The notes beneath the pieces were generated by a model. It worked only from the letters and a program-made list of their open reading frames with translations. It was not told where the DNA came from and searched no databases. A DNA stretch of 64,000 nt from Linnemannia elongata (taxonomy: Eukaryota; Mortierellomycota; Mortierellomycetes; Mortierellales; Mortierellaceae): NCBI GenBank assembly GCA_036320915.1, contig JAXBDG010000010.1:1798001-1862000 (forward strand), in the 5' to 3' direction. The first letter of the stretch is position 1. Each line of letters starts with the position of its first letter. Below are positions 48,998-62,427 of this stretch, piece after piece. The position numbers and the translations under genes were made by a program.

Positions 48998-49023
48998 AAA
49001 AAAAAAAAAAAAAAAAAAAAAAA
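48998..49023. repeat. Poly(A) homopolymer, 26 nt
   Basis: A26 followed by GGGGTGTATG; intergenic. Confidence 0.9.
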
Positions 49024-49308
49024 GGGGTGTATGATCGGTCAGATGTCCTCAAGGCATGCCAGTCTGTGATCTAGAGCCTTGTTGCGGCTCAGAAGGAAAA
49101 ACCATTGTGTAAAGCACGTTCACCCATTCGAAAGGTTGCACTGCTGGGTCGTGTTCACAGGTTGGATATTAGCACCACACTTTAGTCCGAGATGGATGAG
49201 GATCTAAAAATGAGCTGGCTGCCCTTTCAAAGGTGAGGGCTATGTCGACATGCATGATCATGCGGAAACAGGGTGCCTGAATCGTTACCCCTGAAAAAAT
49301 AAAAATGC

Positions 49309-49332
49309 AAAAAAAAAAAAAAAAAAAAAAAA
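49309..49332. repeat. Poly(A) homopolymer, 24 nt
   Basis: A24 followed by CAAGTGATCG; about 290 nt beyond the EF-G stop codon. Confidence 0.9.
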
Positions 49333-49435
49333 CAAGTGATCGCAACGGTCCCAACTACTGTTGCTGCGCTTATTGGCCCGATATTGAACCTTTTGACAGA
49401 GAGAAGGGCATGGCAACAATGACAACAACCATTGG

Positions 49436-49511
49436 GCATAACTATAGGTGGGTAAAAGCATAAGTACAGGTGGGTAAAAGCACAACTACAAATGGGTAAA
49501 AGCACAACTGC
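49436..49511. repeat. 22-bp tandem repeat, about 3.5 copies
   Basis: Units 49436-49457, 49458-49479 and 49480-49501 plus a partial copy to 49511. The core TGGGTAAAAGCA recurs at 49449, 49471 and 49493, exactly 22 nt apart. It starts 112 nt beyond the EF-G stop codon, so it may lie in that gene's 3' UTR. Confidence 0.9.
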
Positions 49512-49622
49512 GTTTTATATGTCTAAACTAGCGATACATTTCTAACAGAGGGGAACAAAAAAAGGGTAATGTGGTAATGCAAACAAAAATGAACAATAAA
49601 AAATGAAAAGAACAAAAAAGGA

Positions 49623-52430
<2,808 letters not shown>

Positions 52431-52959
52431 GGCGATTGTATGAGTCTCTTTTTCTGTGAGGATATCCTTGGCGAACGAACGGAAAGAAAAGTCTCGAAGA
52501 GAGAAGTAGAGAGGGGAGTGTGGAGGAGGAAGAGGAGGGGTGTGGGGAGCGGATGCCGAAAGGGATGGGGAAGAAAAGGAAAGAAAAGGCCGGAGGGAGA
52601 GGCACTTCTGTTACTTTTTTTTACAAGCACAAGCAAGGCAACAAGGTATGAGTGACTGCTAACTTCGGAAAGTGTGGTAAACAAACAGTCGCGGGTGCCT
52701 GAAAAAGGGAAACTGGCATCGAAGAGTTGGAAAACTCAGCCCAACGTGCAAACTGGAAGCAATCGCATAGCTATTGCCATTTCCTTTTGCCTTTGAAGTT
52801 ATCGGTATCCAAGGTACACAATGGTCGAGGCTGCGAACCGAAAAAAAACTGTGAAAAGGCATTGTTGATAAGCTGGTATTTTTATTCATTCTATCTGGAC
52901 TTGCTCTCGCAGGGAATACCTACGAGTTCATCCCTGTCCTTGCTCATTGTGCCAGCAAT
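52431..52959. other. Intergenic region, EF-G promoter and enoyl-CoA hydratase 3' flank
   Basis: Purine-rich on the plus strand from about 52440 to 52620, giving a pyrimidine-rich EF-G leader. No CACGTG and no ORF with features. Confidence 0.5.
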
Positions 52960-54437
52960 TTAGTTGTTGGTGAAGTTGGGCTTGCGCTTCTCAGCAAAGG
53001 CACCCATACCCTCCTTCTGGTCGTTGCTGGCAAAGGTAGCGTGGAACAATCTCCTCTCGAAGGTCAAACCAGCCTGGAGGGGCATCTCGAACGACTGGTT
53101 GATGGCATCCTTGACCATCTGGACAACGGGGGTGGACAAGTTGGCGATCTTGGAGGCAGTCTTGATGGCCTCGTCCAAAACCTGCTCAGCGGGGTAAACC
53201 TTGCTGACCAATCCAGCGGCCTCAGCTTCCTGAGCGGTCAAGTTGACCGATCCAGTCAAGCACATCTCCATAGCCTTGGACTTGCCAACAGCCTTGACCA
53301 AACGCTGGGTGCCACCGGCACCGGGGATAGTTCCCAACTTGATTTCAGGCTGACCGAACACGGCCTTGTCACCGGCATAGATGATATCTGTAAGTTTGTG
53401 GTTGGTAGGTAGTAAAGTGTATGATTAGTTACTGTTACTTTTGTCTCTTCGCTTTCCTTTCTATTGCTGTTATCCTAGTTGCTGCTGCCAATTTGCGCGT
53501 GTAAACACCCATATCTTGACGATTCCCAAGGAAACTTACCGCACATCATGGCCAACTCGCATCCACCACCAAGCTAAGTACATTCGTAGCACAAGATCGC
53601 GGGAGGAAAGCGAGCGTCAAAAAAAAAAAAGAAGAGTCATTGGACATGAGTATCACGTGTAAACGACTCAAACCATCATCGACATTGCACACATTACACG
53701 CACACATTACACGCACAAACTGCTTTCTCTCTCTCTGTCCTTCTGTACTAAGGAGCATATAAAAGAAAGGCACACACACTTACAGCGAATCCGTTGACGG
53801 CAGCAATGATGGGCTTGCGGATTCTGGTGATCTGGGTCCAGTGGCCCAAGAAGTCCTCGCTATAGTTCTCAATGAACTGACGATCCTTCATCTCCTTGAT
53901 GTCGGCACCAGCTAAAGCACAAGTATTCATAAAGTGTAATAGTCCTTTAGTCAGCAAGGTGAAAACAACCAATTCGAACTTTAAGATCTCCCCGCGCATC
54001 ACTCAAGTAAACACATCACACAAGTATCAATTTGACACAAAAATTAAACGTACCGGCAAAGGCACGCTCGCTGCCGGTAATAACAATGGATCCAATATCC
54101 TTGTTGTTATCGAAATCCTTGAGGACCTGGTTCAACTCAACAAAGAGACCGTTGCAGAGGGCGTTCAGGGCCTTGGGGCGGTGAAGAGTGACAAGGGCGA
54201 CGCGTCCACGGGTCTCAGTCAACAAGTACTCAAGCTTGGGAGAAGCAGGGGCAACAGCGTCTATTGTTTCATATGGTTATCAGTCAATGGTGACAAGGAG
54301 TGTGGTTGAGGGCATGTGTTGGGGTTAGGGTAAGTGAGAGGTGAAAAAAAAAAGGCGTACGATTGCGGGGATTGAGGCGTGGGAAATTAGTTGCCATGTT
54401 CTCTTCATTCAGTCGTTAGGTCCTTGAACTTGTCGCG

Positions 54438-54475
<38 letters not shown>

Positions 54476-54574
54476 AAGGCACTTGCTCTGGGCGGGGGTG
54501 TAGGCGGAGAAGGCGCGGGCAAGGGGCTTGGCGGCCGAGGCACGGGCAAGAGGCTGGCGGAGAGCTGCGAACAT
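52960..54574 (-). CDS. ECHS1: Enoyl-CoA hydratase, mitochondrial (crotonase family)
   Basis: Six exons: 54574-54487, 54402-54361, 54260-54054, 53911-53784, 53573-53540 and 53387-52960 give 308 residues (human ECHS1 has 290). The first exon encodes a basic Ala/Arg-rich presequence ([20 protein letters not shown]). Crotonase features: [15 protein letters not shown], the oxyanion-hole region [30 protein letters not shown] with catalytic E161, and [20 protein letters not shown] with catalytic E181; the 20-residue gap equals that of rat E144/E164. Known reaction: hydration of 2-trans-enoyl-CoA to 3-hydroxyacyl-CoA in mitochondrial beta-oxidation. Exon 1 joins exon 2 in frame only if the intron is GC-AG (donor GCAAGT, branch-like CTAAC, acceptor AAG); it contains a 35-nt homopolymer. 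The GT four bases downstream breaks the frame. An E-box lies about 190 nt upstream. Confidence 0.93.
54438..54472. repeat. Poly(A) homopolymer, 35 nt, inside enoyl-CoA hydratase intron 1
   Basis: A35 on the plus strand, read as poly(U) in the pre-mRNA of the minus-strand gene, between the putative GC donor (54486-54485) and the CTAAC branch-like site. Confidence 0.9.
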
Positions 54575-54983
54575 GGTGGTTTGTGATGAGTGGAATGGGA
54601 GAAGAGAAAGATGGGTGATGCGACAAAGTAGAGGAGTGAAAAGAATATCAATACTTTCGTGTATGTTCTTTTTGAAGGGGCGTGTCGTTCTGTGGGGTCG
54701 GGGACGGGTGAGAAAATCATCTTTTTGTACCCACGGGCGTACAGGTCTCTCTCTCCCCTGAGGATCACGTGCAACATCCCCTCCTTTCAACGGTCTTACC
54801 TCCCTCTGGCTAAAAAAATAATAATATCATGCAGACAAGGGGTAGAGACGAACATGTTATTATTGGTAAGGTGATGGATGAAGCTATTCTAAGGCAATGA
54901 AACACAAAAACGACAAAAAAAAAAAAAAAAGAACAGAAAAGAAAGGTATACCGGCTGTCAAAACAAAGAAACACAAAAACTAT
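54575..54983. other. Intergenic region upstream of enoyl-CoA hydratase
   Basis: Holds the enoyl-CoA hydratase promoter, with CACGTG at 54766-54771, and the 3' flank of the next minus-strand gene, with an A16 run near 54916. No ORF with features. Confidence 0.5.
54766..54771. promoter_or_regulatory. E-box CACGTG upstream of enoyl-CoA hydratase
   Basis: CACGTG in ATCACGTGCA, 192 nt before the start codon. Role inferred. Confidence 0.4.
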
Positions 54984-57900
54984 TTACAAAAGCACCTTGG
55001 AGACATGAGTCCAGAGAATGGCCGCCTTCTTATTCGAAAACTGCACACTCTTCAGCGCTGCATCTTCCATCGACCACAAATCCCAATACAACTCGTCGTT
55101 ACACGTCTCCCCACTCAGGCTCGATCCAAACGCAAGCCGGGCCTCCTCCAACTCTTTTTCCAACTCATCCACTACTGCATCCACACTACCACTGCCGCTG
55201 GTCGCCGAGGTCATCGACATCACAGACTGGTTCGAAAGGCGGCTGATCTTGCTTAATTGATCCTGGAAAGCCTCCTCAGATTGGTACATCCACTCATAGT
55301 AGTCACAGTTATCGTCGTCAGGGCCATGGTCTTCGTCATGCGTGGTGCCTCCAACAGAGCACATCCAAGTGTCATGATAGCTCTGAAGAGCTGCTGCAAG
55401 ATGAAGATCCAAATGAGGCACCTGCCGTGCAGAACCGGCCGACATGTCATTCACAATGGTCTTGACAACCTGCGACGATATCCTAAAGACAGGAACATGG
55501 ATGCACAGATGCAACAAAGCCAAGTATAGCTCAGGTGCCAATCGACGTGCCTGCGGGTTCGCCTTCAAGGTCGCGTTCAGCTCCTGGAAGACTGGCATCG
55601 ACAAGACAGTGAACGAGGACCGAGGAGAAATAGACACGGTTGAACTGGTGGCAGTCTCTGAGGGAGCCTCAGCTTGGCTGGTGGTTGAACGGGAGCTATT
55701 GGTCGAGATCCGGGAGAGACTAGCCTGCCTGGAGTGTTTGCTAGTCGGTGACGTAGTTGCGAGACTGACCAAGGAGGGGAGGTGGCGAATAGGCCCAACG
55801 TTCCGCAGGTCGGCATAGATCTCAAAGGCAAGGTCCATCAGAGGTCCCAAAGTCATAGGCTGGGCACGGTTCAGCGACAGCGACGAGGACCGACGATGGT
55901 GCTTCTTAGCCTCTGCCTTCTGCTCCGATGTCTTGGGTAGCTGTTGGTCAGGGTTGTTCATGACTGCGAGGACAGCATCGTAGATCGCCTTGAGCATTAA
56001 GCCCATCACGAACGGGTCTCGGAGTTGCTGGTGAAAGTGAGCGTCGCTACGCATTCCGCTGTACACCTTGAAGGCCTTGAGATAGCGCGACGAGACTTCG
56101 GGTGAGTGAATGGCGATAGTTAAGATGTCATGCATGAATACCGAAACCGACATGGCGGCACTGCCTGCCGGGGAGGCACCACTTGCACCGTTGGTAGTCG
56201 AGCCTGCACCAAACGAACTGCTTAACAAGAACGTGCTAGAGCCCAACATCGCCTTGTTATAAATGACCCAGGCACGGGCTTCCCAGAGCTCAGGGTCCTG
56301 CTTGGATCGAGAGACCTCTTGATCTTCTGGTTCAAATGAAAAGTCCTTGGCAACGACGTTGGGAGATCCAGGTTCTTTAGGTGACATGCCACTGTGGCCC
56401 AAGAAGGCACGTCGGCAGAGGCGCATCGCAATTTTGGCGGTCTCGCCATCCTCCAGAGGCGGGCCCATCCGCTCGTAAACGTTCTTCCAACCGTATTCAA
56501 ATTCCTTGTGCGCGATGCATTCCTCCAACATGTTGTTGTCCAGGACAGTCAGGTGGCGGTTGACATGGATACGACTAGGAAGGGCAGTGGGCGTGGCAGG
56601 GGACTGTGAGGCCTCAGCATTGGTGCTCTTGGATCCAAATTTGAAGGGCGACAAGAACGAAAATCCAGACTTGATGGCAACTGGATCGGGTGCATTAAGG
56701 GTCGCTGCAGCACCAGAGGGCCAGTTAAGAGCTCCAGAAGGAGTTCTCTGGTGACTTGACGATGGGGTTCTCTGATGACCGCCAGGAGAGCTAGCAATCT
56801 GACCTGATGCTGTACGACGGTGAGAGGACGAGGTCGTAGACGAGGCGATAGAGACACTGCGCTTGTGTCCATTGATGCGCTGTGGAGATCGCTGTTGTTC
56901 CTGCAACTGTTGAAGAGCCTGGGGTGTCAATCTCGACTCGGCCTCGACACGCTCAACGTTTGCTGGGGCATCCACTAGACGAGCTCGGCGTCTCTCGTAC
57001 TGGGTCTTAACTTCCTCCCACTTGGAGGCGTCCTGCTGAAGGCGGTACCATGTCCTAATCTTTGACTCTGCCCCAACCTGACCTTGTGGAGTCTCTTGAG
57101 AGTCGATGTACTTTTGCAACAACCCTTCTGCCTCCTGGCTTTGTCGGGGCTTGGCAAAGAGATGGCAGGTGATGGCGGCGCGGTAAACAGAACTGGTCCA
57201 TCGAGAGGGCTCGATGCGGTAAATACACTCCTGCGCTTCCTCGATCTTCTTCCTGTCGGTCCAGTACTGAGCCATCGACAAGTGTGCTTCATCCTACAAA
57301 GCGACAAGAACAAAGTAGGTTCTGTTAGCGTCAACTTCATATATCTACGTGTCACCACTTTACCCAAGTCAAAGTAACTGAGGTGCATACCTGAAGATCG
57401 TATCCGGCCTGCTGAATCGATCCATAGAGCTGAGCATAGAGTTCCTCGGGAGCCATGACACCCTGGCGAAGGGTCTCCTTGCCAAGACTATCAGCCACCT
57501 CGGATTTGCAGAGGATATCCAAGATCTGAGAATAAGCTGCCGCCACCTTGGCCCTGAATGCCTTCATTTCAGCAGTGGGAGGCTGATCCAAGTCCTCGAA
57601 GTCGGGTTGATGATCCTCCTCCTTGCTCTGGAGCACTGTGATGGCTGAGAGAATTGCAACGTATGACAGCTCCATGTCCTTGTCCTTGGTGAGGCACTGA
57701 AGAGCAACAGTCGCTACCCTCTCACTGGCAAAATCCCAGGAAGACAAGCTGGGTTGAGATTCTGTGTTGGTGCTGATGCTGTTGTCATTGTGGTTGGCTG
57801 AAGAGACGAGTGCGGAAGGCTCAACTGGCTCGTGCTCGACCTCCAGGGGTAAACTCTGTTGGTCGATTTGGGCTGTGGCAGTCATCATCGTCTCTGTTGG

Positions 57901-58884
57901 AGTCACTTCCACCTCGACTTCGGCGATATCCTTATCAATAGCTGCAGTTGATGTTGATGAGGTCCAGACGTTTTCTTCTGCAAGGGCGAGTGGAGCGGAG
58001 ACAGCAGTGGGATCACCCTCCGATTCTTCCATAACTGTAGGGAGGGTGTCGAGTGCTGTCTCTTCTTGGTTGTCCACTGCGGGAGTGGGTTCCTGTTCGT
58101 CGAGGCCTTGAGTAACAATAGACTCCTCCTGAGGCGGTTGAACGTGTGCTGTCTTCTGCTCCTCTTGTGTACTGTCAACAGTGGTATCGGAGGTACCGTT
58201 CTCGGTCTCCTGCTCCTTGCTATCGACAATGGTTTCGAGGACAGCGTCCTTATCCATCTCGCCTTCGTATGAGGTTGCAGGTGTGCTGGCAGTGAAGGTA
58301 ACTGAACTCGGCGAGGGCCTATCGGCCAAGGAGGGTGACTCTGGTGGTGACGCTGATAGCGAGGCAGAGGAGATGTCTGACATGGGGTCTTGTTCTTGTT
58401 GTTGTTCTTGTTGGAGGGTTATTGTGGTATTGTCGTCTCGTTGGCCAGTGAGGCTGTCTGAGAGAGAAGTGAGGAGGGAGGCGTTGCTTGCGTTGAGGAG
58501 GGCCTTGTTTCTCTTGGCAACCTCGCGTCGCTTCTGGTTCTTTTTCCTGGATGCGCGTCTCTTGCTCTCTGGTTGTTGTTGGTAGGTGTTGTTGTTGTCG
58601 TTGTTGTTTCGTTGTGGTGTTGTAGGTGTGGTAGAGACGGTGAACGGGGTTGAGTGATGAGCGTATGAGAGTGTAAGTTGAGGTTGGTGGCAAAGGGTGA
58701 ATGAGAAGAAAAGAGGAAAGAGAAAGAAAGAAGAAGTAAGGGGGTTAGGCAACAACAAAAAAGGAAGCAAAAGGACGACGTCAGAAGGAAAAAGGATAAA
58801 GAGATAAGACAAGGTGGAGGGACAATAAGGACAAGGCACCCTCACATACACACACCGAAACACTACAGACGAACAAGGGGCCAT
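54984..58884 (-). CDS. Large protein with helical (TPR-like) repeats, unknown function
   Basis: Exons 58884-57391 and 57293-54984, phase 0, 97-nt intron. The start is uncertain: Met at 58884 gives 1267 residues, but its first ~70 codons are a hydrophobic, leader-like reading. The next in-frame Met, at 58383, gives 1100 but drops a credible basic segment (SKRRASRKKNQKRREVAKRN). The N-terminal third is Ser/Thr/Glu-rich. At and after the exon junction, helix pairs resemble TPR/HAT repeats: EELYAQLYGSIQQAGYDLQ, HLSMAQYWTDRKKIEEAQEC, SSVYRAAITCHLFAKPRQSQ, EYGWKNVYERMGPPLEDGET, ELWEARAWVIYNKAML, SRYLKAFKVYSGMRSDAHF. Ser-rich linkers lie between. The C-terminal ~100 residues are acidic. I do not recognise the family; a scaffold is the simplest guess. 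CACGTG lies 61 nt before the 58884 Met. Confidence 0.75.
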
Positions 58885-58944
58885 GACTTTGTCCTCCTCG
58901 CTCCGAGTGACTGTCCACATATACACATGGACCCCCCTCAATGT

Positions 58945-58950
58945 CACGTG
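58945..58950. promoter_or_regulatory. E-box CACGTG upstream of the TPR-like gene
   Basis: CACGTG in GTCACGTGGA, 61 nt before the upstream Met (58884) or 562 nt before the alternative start (58383). If it is a promoter element it slightly favours transcription starting to the left of 58944. Confidence 0.35.
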
Positions 58951-59060
58951 GAAGAGTCGCTAATTTAAGAGCGGCATCGGGTCCCAGGCCCTTTTACCCT
59001 TCGCGTTGAATCAACATATGACGACCGCCTATCATAATAGGTTCACGTTTATATTTTATC

Positions 59061-59573
59061 TCAATCTTCCTTACCTATACTCCGCTCCTTGGCAGATGAT
59101 GAAGACTTCTCAGACGACACACTTGGTGAAGGACTTGAGTCCCTCACAGCCATCGTTCGTTGCTGCTGAACCTGTAGCGGCAGTTGGTTGATGCTGTCAT
59201 TCGAAGAATTGCTCACCGAAGACGAAGGCGAAGACGCCGTCGACCATGCATCAGACACATCCGACATGCAGCTGTCAGACCGACCTCGTGGTGTTGTCCA
59301 TATAGGATGTAGCGGTACGTGGACAGAACCCTTGCTTTTTGTCGCTGCAGTGGTTGTTGTGGTTGTGGTGAAGGAAGAGACGGTAGTAAATGAAGCGGCG
59401 GCTGCTGCGGCGGCGGCGGCCCTGGCAGCGGCGACCTCGCGAGGCGATCGCTTGATGGCCTGTGCGTAATTCATCTGAAGGATAATAGGGTTGGGGATCC
59501 CGGCATCGTAGAATGGCTTTTGATCGCTCTTAATGCCTGCTGAGACGGATCTCTGGGGGCGTTTGGTCATCAT
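59061..59573 (-). CDS. Small Ser/Ala-rich hypothetical protein (170 aa)
   Basis: Single exon from MMTKRPQRSVSAGIK at 59573; the frame stays open to 59666 but that part looks like leader. A short conserved-looking core (KPFYDAGIPNPIILQMNYAQ, AIKRSPREVAAAR) is followed by a polyAla run, a Thr run (ACC/ACA codons), a PIWTTPRGRSDS motif and a long Ser-rich tail ending KERSIGKED. Not recognised. No signal peptide or membrane segment. The stop codon lies 176 nt from the upstream Met of the next gene on the same strand. Support is the codon-rich core and defined start; the low-complexity half adds little, so a chance ORF is possible but less likely. Confidence 0.55.
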   Translation of the reverse strand: MMTKRPQRSVSAGIKSDQKPFYDAGIPNPIILQMNYAQAIKRSPREVAAARAAAAAAAAASFTTVSSFTTTTTTTAATKSKGSVHVPLHPIWTTPRGRSDSCMSDVSDAWSTASSPSSSVSNSSNDSINQLPLQVQQQRTMAVRDSSPSPSVSSEKSSSSAKERSIGKED

Positions 59574-59698
59574 TACAATATCAATGGAGGGAAAAGAATA
59601 GGTATAGTTATAATCAGGCGGATAACGACGCGAAATGGATATAGGGATGAGTATGTACAAAAACAAAGAAAGTTAAATGAAACGAGAAAAGGGTCAAA

Positions 59699-59710
59699 GG
59701 GGGGGGGGGG
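59699..59710. repeat. G12 homopolymer
   Basis: Twelve G followed by TATATG, about 125 nt upstream of the small Ser-rich gene start. Confidence 0.85.
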
Positions 59711-60167
59711 TATATGTGGAGAAGCGAAGAGGGAAAGATGGTAGCAGGTTGATGAATGAAGACATGGAGAAGACAAAAAAGAAGAGAGGACAAGGCGACA
59801 ACCCTTGACTTTTATGATGGGTCAATGTACCTGGGTTTGTCAATAAAGGTTCTCATCAGCTACACCAAGAACTCAGTATCCCCCAATAACCACCATAATA
59901 ACCACCACCACACTACCAACTTCACTTCTATCCTTCTGCCAATCCAATACGGACGAATACTACGAAGACTGGGGACAGAAAGATGGACAACAAAATAGAA
60001 GGAGAGATGGGAAGATTGACTGCCTACTGCTGACAAGACAAATCCTCCTCTTCTCAACAACCACCAACTTTTGCACTCTCTCCCTCTCACTTTCGAGAAG
60101 GAAAGAAAAGAAAGAAAGGACGAAAAAGACGAGAGTCACTCGAGAATACAACGAGGGAGGGACATAA

Positions 60168-60209
60168 GTGTGTGTGTGTGTGTGTGTGTGTGTGGGAGGG
60201 GGGGGGGGG
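60168..60209. repeat. (GT)n microsatellite plus G12
   Basis: About 13 GT units (60168-60194) followed by GGA and twelve G (60198-60209), then TATGAC. Confidence 0.9.
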
Positions 60210-62427
60210 TATGACTTACTACTATAACCAGGGGACGGGGACGATGTTCAATATCGTTTTCTTTCGTGTGGTTTAAAGCCTTCTTGGGGCAAACAAGAAC
60301 CAGGAATTATCTCTCCCCAATGCTGTGCATAAGAAAGTGTACTTCTGCTCGGTATACCATAGGCGACTAAAAAAAGAAAGCACGATAGAAATCAAAATCA
60401 TCTCCTACTTTCCTTCCGCTTATTTTTCTTGACCTTTCCCTTCACCCCTTTTTTGTGTGTGTTGAAGAAGGCTATCGTGTGGACAAAGGCGCCTCTTGAA
60501 TGGAAGGCGTGGAACGAAAAGATAAAAGGGTCACCTGTGCAGGCCGATCTTTAAGGATCTTTGTCTAAAAGAGAGTAAGACTTCAAGGGCAAGGGCGACA
60601 AAACCACGGTCATGAATGGTGTGCATTGTGCAACCGGCGTGACAATGATACCTCAGTCCAAGATAACCCACATCTATTAAAAAAGGGAAGAAAAGGGAAG
60701 GAAGAAAAAAGAACAAGATCGGGTCAGATGTCGTGTATGGTGTGTGCACATTCATTCTTGATCCTCGACTCTTGTTACTACATTCGATTCTAACTCTCAC
60801 CTATAGGCATTATATCGTGCAGACCCTATCCCGCATTTGAGCAGACTAAACACCACGCTTGGTGGTTTTTATGAATGTTCCGCACACGATAACACCACCA
60901 GCTGTGGTAGGGTACAACAACACCACCTCCACCACGCACAAGTATGGGGAAAGTGGCATTTTGATTGTTTGCATAGATAGGGTCTTCAGTGTGGGGTATC
61001 TAGTCTAAGAGGGATCAATTCTTGTCACTGCTCGTGTGCAATTCGGTGTAAAAGGTGGACCGTGTTGGCTTACATTGTTGCTCCCTTCAATGGTGTGTAG
61101 AGTTGTTCAAGAGGGGCATGGTAGCAATCAAGTTGACGACGATGGTGTGCTATACTCATTTGGAATATCCACACACTTATCCTTCACAATGTCGACAGCA
61201 ATGTCCCAATGCCATTTTTCTTGACGTGAAATACAAAGTGATCGATGATACCTTGCTCAACCAACCAAGGCAACCGTGCTTCCCCCTGGTTAAATCTGAC
61301 CAACAAAACTCATCAGTTTTTTTTAGTGCTCGATTTCTGCTCGGTCTCTCCCAACCGTTTATCCTCGCAACGACCAACAATGAAAGGAAGTAATATCTGT
61401 ATATCCTTCTGTCTCCGGTCGAGCCAAATACGCGTTATGTTTCGCGCATGAGATCTCATCTACAGCGGCAGTTCTACATCGAGCAACTTATAAAACACGC
61501 CTCAAACTCAATAACCGAATGAGCTGAAGGTCATGTCTTTCTTGAAAGAATGATACACAAGCGCACACCCACAGAAGCATACACGTAACTGGGAAGAGTG
61601 TTCTCCGCGGAACAATTTGTATACTGATGCCGGCAACCACAAAAGGAGGGGAAGTTGTCCCCTCGACTCAGGGGAGGAACTCGGACTTTAGGGCGTGGAA
61701 TAGTTTCCAAACAGAAAAACCGTAAGTCGATCAAAACAACAAAGGCATGAAAACAGGATCCGAACCACAAAAAAAAATTGCACTCAAAACGGCGTTTCGC
61801 AAGGTCATCACAGTAGCCACTGAAAAACAAATCAAAAGGCAATAAGGACAAAAAAGGATGGATGGTTACACAGGGATTTTGATTTATGTTGTGGTTGTGT
61901 GAAAGGAAGAGCAAAGGGTAGGGTAAGCACACAAAAGGCGGGTGACATGCCGCACTCCCGTTCCATCTTTTCATCATGACAGCTTTGTATAGCATAGCTT
62001 AGACGGCGGGAGGTAAATAGGGCGAAAATACCGCACGCACGGCGAATTGAGTGAACTACCAGAGCAGAATCTATCTCAACAAACAAGCAAATGGGATTGG
62101 AAAAAAAGGCCGAGCACAGGGGAGTGGGAAGGCGCTTCAAACAAGGATCAGAGGTATGGGGATCAATAAGCAATAAGAAACAATCATGCTTGTAGTAATC
62201 GAGGGCCAAGGAAAGCAATCCAGGGGAGAGGCGACAGACAAAACTCAGGGCAGGCAGGTAAGAGGGCGATAGCATTTGAACGCACATACAACAAAGACAA
62301 TGAACAACAACAACAAAAACAACAACACGACAGGGGCACGGCACATAATCTCAAACAACTTGCGCTCATTTGATGACCCAATCGCGCTTGTTCATGCTTC
62401 TCAGGTCAGATGAACAGAAAGGAAAGG

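Larger units (their letters stand above)
48240..49622. other. Intergenic region rich in simple repeats
   Basis: Promoter/leader of the IVY1-like gene (purine-rich on the plus strand from about 48280 to 48560) and 3' flank of mitochondrial EF-G. It holds a CTTC tract (48651-48685), a CAT tract (48880-48908), two poly(A) runs (48998-49023, 49309-49332) and a 22-bp tandem repeat (49436-49511). No gene seen. Confidence 0.55.
59574..62427. other. Intergenic region, no gene recognised
   Basis: It begins with the leader of the small Ser-rich gene. It contains G12 at 59699-59710, a GT repeat plus G12 at 60168-60209, and several A-rich tracts. A 113-codon plus-strand ORF at 61055-61393 and its minus-strand counterpart were examined and show no family features or splice-supported extension. 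Confidence 0.45.

Noticed and set aside
61055..61393. 113-codon plus-strand ORF and an overlapping minus-strand ORF near 61.2 kb
   Set aside because: No family motif, no plausible splice extension, irregular composition; looked briefly like a decayed retrotransposon polymerase but no motif could be confirmed.
61750..61765. tRNA B-box-like sequence (reverse complement of GGTTCGGATCC)
   Set aside because: No A box, no acceptor or anticodon stem can be folded around it.
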